Source of the DNA: Bacteroidales bacterium
GTDB taxonomy: Bacteria; Bacteroidota; Bacteroidia; Bacteroidales; F082
DNA length: 5,620 nucleotides
NCBI GenBank assembly: GCA_016281295.1
Contig: JAEEII010000237.1
Span: 1-5,620 of the forward strand
Reading direction: 5' to 3'
Shown here in pieces: positions 5,177 through 5,620 of this stretch (the first letter of the stretch is position 1; every line of letters starts with the position of its first letter). Both the position numbers and the translations under genes were made by a program. The notes beneath the pieces are model-generated. The model was not told the DNA's origin, made no database searches, and worked only from the letters and a program-made list of their open reading frames with translations.

Positions 5177-5272
5177 ATGATACTTGAAAGCACATTTTTC
5201 GTGACTGAAATCAGTTGCAAAAGTAAGTATAAAAATTCAAATGAGCAAAAAAAAGTTATGGTAGGTAATTAG
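5177..5272 (+). CDS. Possible 31-residue small ORF at the rightward transcript start
   Basis: An ATG lies only about 2-5 nt after the expected start of the rightward transcript and opens a frame of 31 codons ending at TAG 5270-5272. The product would start MILESTFFVTEI and have a Lys-rich C-terminal half. It would be translated from an almost leaderless mRNA. It matches no family I know and overlaps the leftward promoter and the operator palindrome, so it may be a chance frame. Confidence 0.18.
   Translation: MILESTFFVTEISCKSKYKNSNEQKKVMVGN
5204..5215. promoter_or_regulatory. Candidate operator palindrome between the facing promoters
   Basis: ACTGA-AA-TCAGT is a perfect 5-bp inverted repeat at the expected start site of the leftward transcript. 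A half-site relative, TTTCAGTC, also occurs at 5091-5098 in the repressor leader. This is a second candidate for repressor or Cro-like binding. Confidence 0.35.
5218..5249 (-). promoter_or_regulatory. Leftward promoter for the repressor-integrase transcript
   Basis: On the minus strand TTTG (5246-5249), a 20-bp spacer and TACTTTTG (5218-5225) match the Bacteroides promoter consensus. Transcription should start near 5210-5213, leaving a leader of about 165 nt before the repressor ATG. One AAAAGTAA motif overlaps the -7 box, which would allow self-repression. Confidence 0.55.
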
Positions 5273-5312
5273 ATTATATGTAATAACACTTATAAATCAG
5301 CAAATTAAACGG

Positions 5313-5341
5313 TTGAAAATTTTTTGGCGAAACTATATAAT
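5313..5341 (+). promoter_or_regulatory. sigma70-like -35/-10 sequence upstream of the rightward gene
   Basis: TTGAAA (5313-5318), exactly 17 bp, then TATAAT (5336-5341) reproduce the E. coli type promoter almost perfectly. The Bacteroidota housekeeping sigma factor uses different boxes, so the activity in the host is doubtful. It lies about 115 bp before the ATG at 5456. It could be chance in AT-rich DNA. Confidence 0.25.
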
Positions 5342-5455
5342 GAATGTATAAAACAATATTATTGATGGGTAAAATTTGGTATAAAATCACCTGAATTGGC
5401 TATTTTCTGGGTGAATAAATAAGACAAAACGAATAATAATAATATAATCAGCACT

Positions 5456-5620
5456 ATGAGCGCAAAAGCATTTTTCAGTGACAAGACCGGCGAGTGCCGG
5501 CTTGAAATCAACCTCCCCGATGGCGGTATGCAAGGGGTTCGGTTTGAGAAGACCAGCAGTTTGGTTGACTACTGCAACCACTTCGGCATTGAGGTGTCCG
5601 AAGAAGACTGGCGGACTGAA
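5456..5620 (+). CDS. Rightward element gene of unknown function (3' end outside the window)
   Basis: An ATG at 5456 opens a frame that stays open for 55 codons to the last base, so only the N-terminus is visible. The product starts MSAKAFFSDKTGECRLEINL. It continues with a Gly-rich turn (PDGGMQG), an FEKTSSLVDYCNHFGIEVSEEDW stretch likely to be helical, and two cysteines. I recognise no family, and it does not look like a Cro or HTH protein in the part seen. The base composition changes at the ATG from very AT-rich to balanced coding DNA, which supports this start. As the first gene to the right of the repressor control region it should be an early, repressor-controlled gene of the element. 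Confidence 0.6.
   Translation, partial: MSAKAFFSDKTGECRLEINLPDGGMQGVRFEKTSSLVDYCNHFGIEVSEEDWRTE

Larger units (their letters stand above)
2800..5620. mobile_element. One end of a prophage or integrative element (partial)
   Basis: A tyrosine recombinase, an S24 repressor and a divergent control region in this order form the integration and immunity end of a temperate element. The left edge is uncertain. It should lie between the sigma operon promoter (about 2680) and the integrase stop (3014), probably in the hairpin region at 2774-2842. The right end is outside the window, so no second att copy can be checked. No structural phage gene or conjugation gene is seen, so prophage is favoured only by the CI-like switch. 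Confidence 0.65.

Noticed and set aside
5387..5581. Minus-strand frame of 64 codons at the right edge
   Set aside because: It overlaps the better rightward gene and extends into AT-rich control DNA; no domain or promoter supports it.
1..5620. CRISPR array, rRNA or insertion sequence
   Set aside because: No spaced repeat series, rRNA-like stretch or transposase was seen on either strand; the repeats found are short and local.

Overview
The window looks like Bacteroidota DNA, most likely a gut Bacteroidales (Muribaculaceae- or Prevotella/Bacteroides-like; family not certain). The evidence is the promoter style (-7 boxes of the form TAnnTTTG, followed by CATCC or CACCC), the lack of strong Shine-Dalgarno sites, a lipoprotein with a charged stretch after its lipobox cysteine, and an integrase and an S24 repressor of types common in this phylum.

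The left part (about 1-2700) is a minus-strand chromosomal cluster, probably one operon. In transcription order it holds an ECF-type sigma factor (2632-2129), a small single-span membrane protein (2129-1785), a signal-anchored protein reminiscent of DUF4252 (1788-1309), an outer-membrane beta-barrel protein (1255-581) and a lipocalin-like lipoprotein (559-50). The first three genes are joined by TAATG and ATGA overlaps. The last two share a duplicated 71-bp leader and signal-peptide segment. The likely logic is a regulatory head (sigma factor plus membrane partners) followed by cell-envelope genes. The second gene's N-terminus is encoded by an AT-rich repeat patch that looks inserted.

The middle (about 2700-3013) has no protein gene. 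It contains a strong minus-strand intrinsic terminator, a second structured hairpin whose end resembles a tRNA 3' end, tandem plus inverted GTGGGTAC sites that look like integrase arm sites, and an outward-facing -7 box. This is probably the attachment-site end of an integrated element and may also encode a short RNA.

The right part (about 3014-5620) is the integration and immunity end of a temperate prophage or a similar integrative element. A complete tyrosine recombinase (4288-3014) lies downstream of an S24/CI-like repressor (5044-4361) that keeps its Ser-Lys pair and Ala-Gly cleavage site. A 411-bp AT-rich control region follows, with two strong Bacteroides-type promoters facing each other, repeated AAAAGTAA motifs and a small palindrome as candidate operators. 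A rightward gene starts at 5456 and runs off the window. The arrangement suggests a lysogeny switch in which the repressor controls its own leftward transcription and the rightward early transcription.
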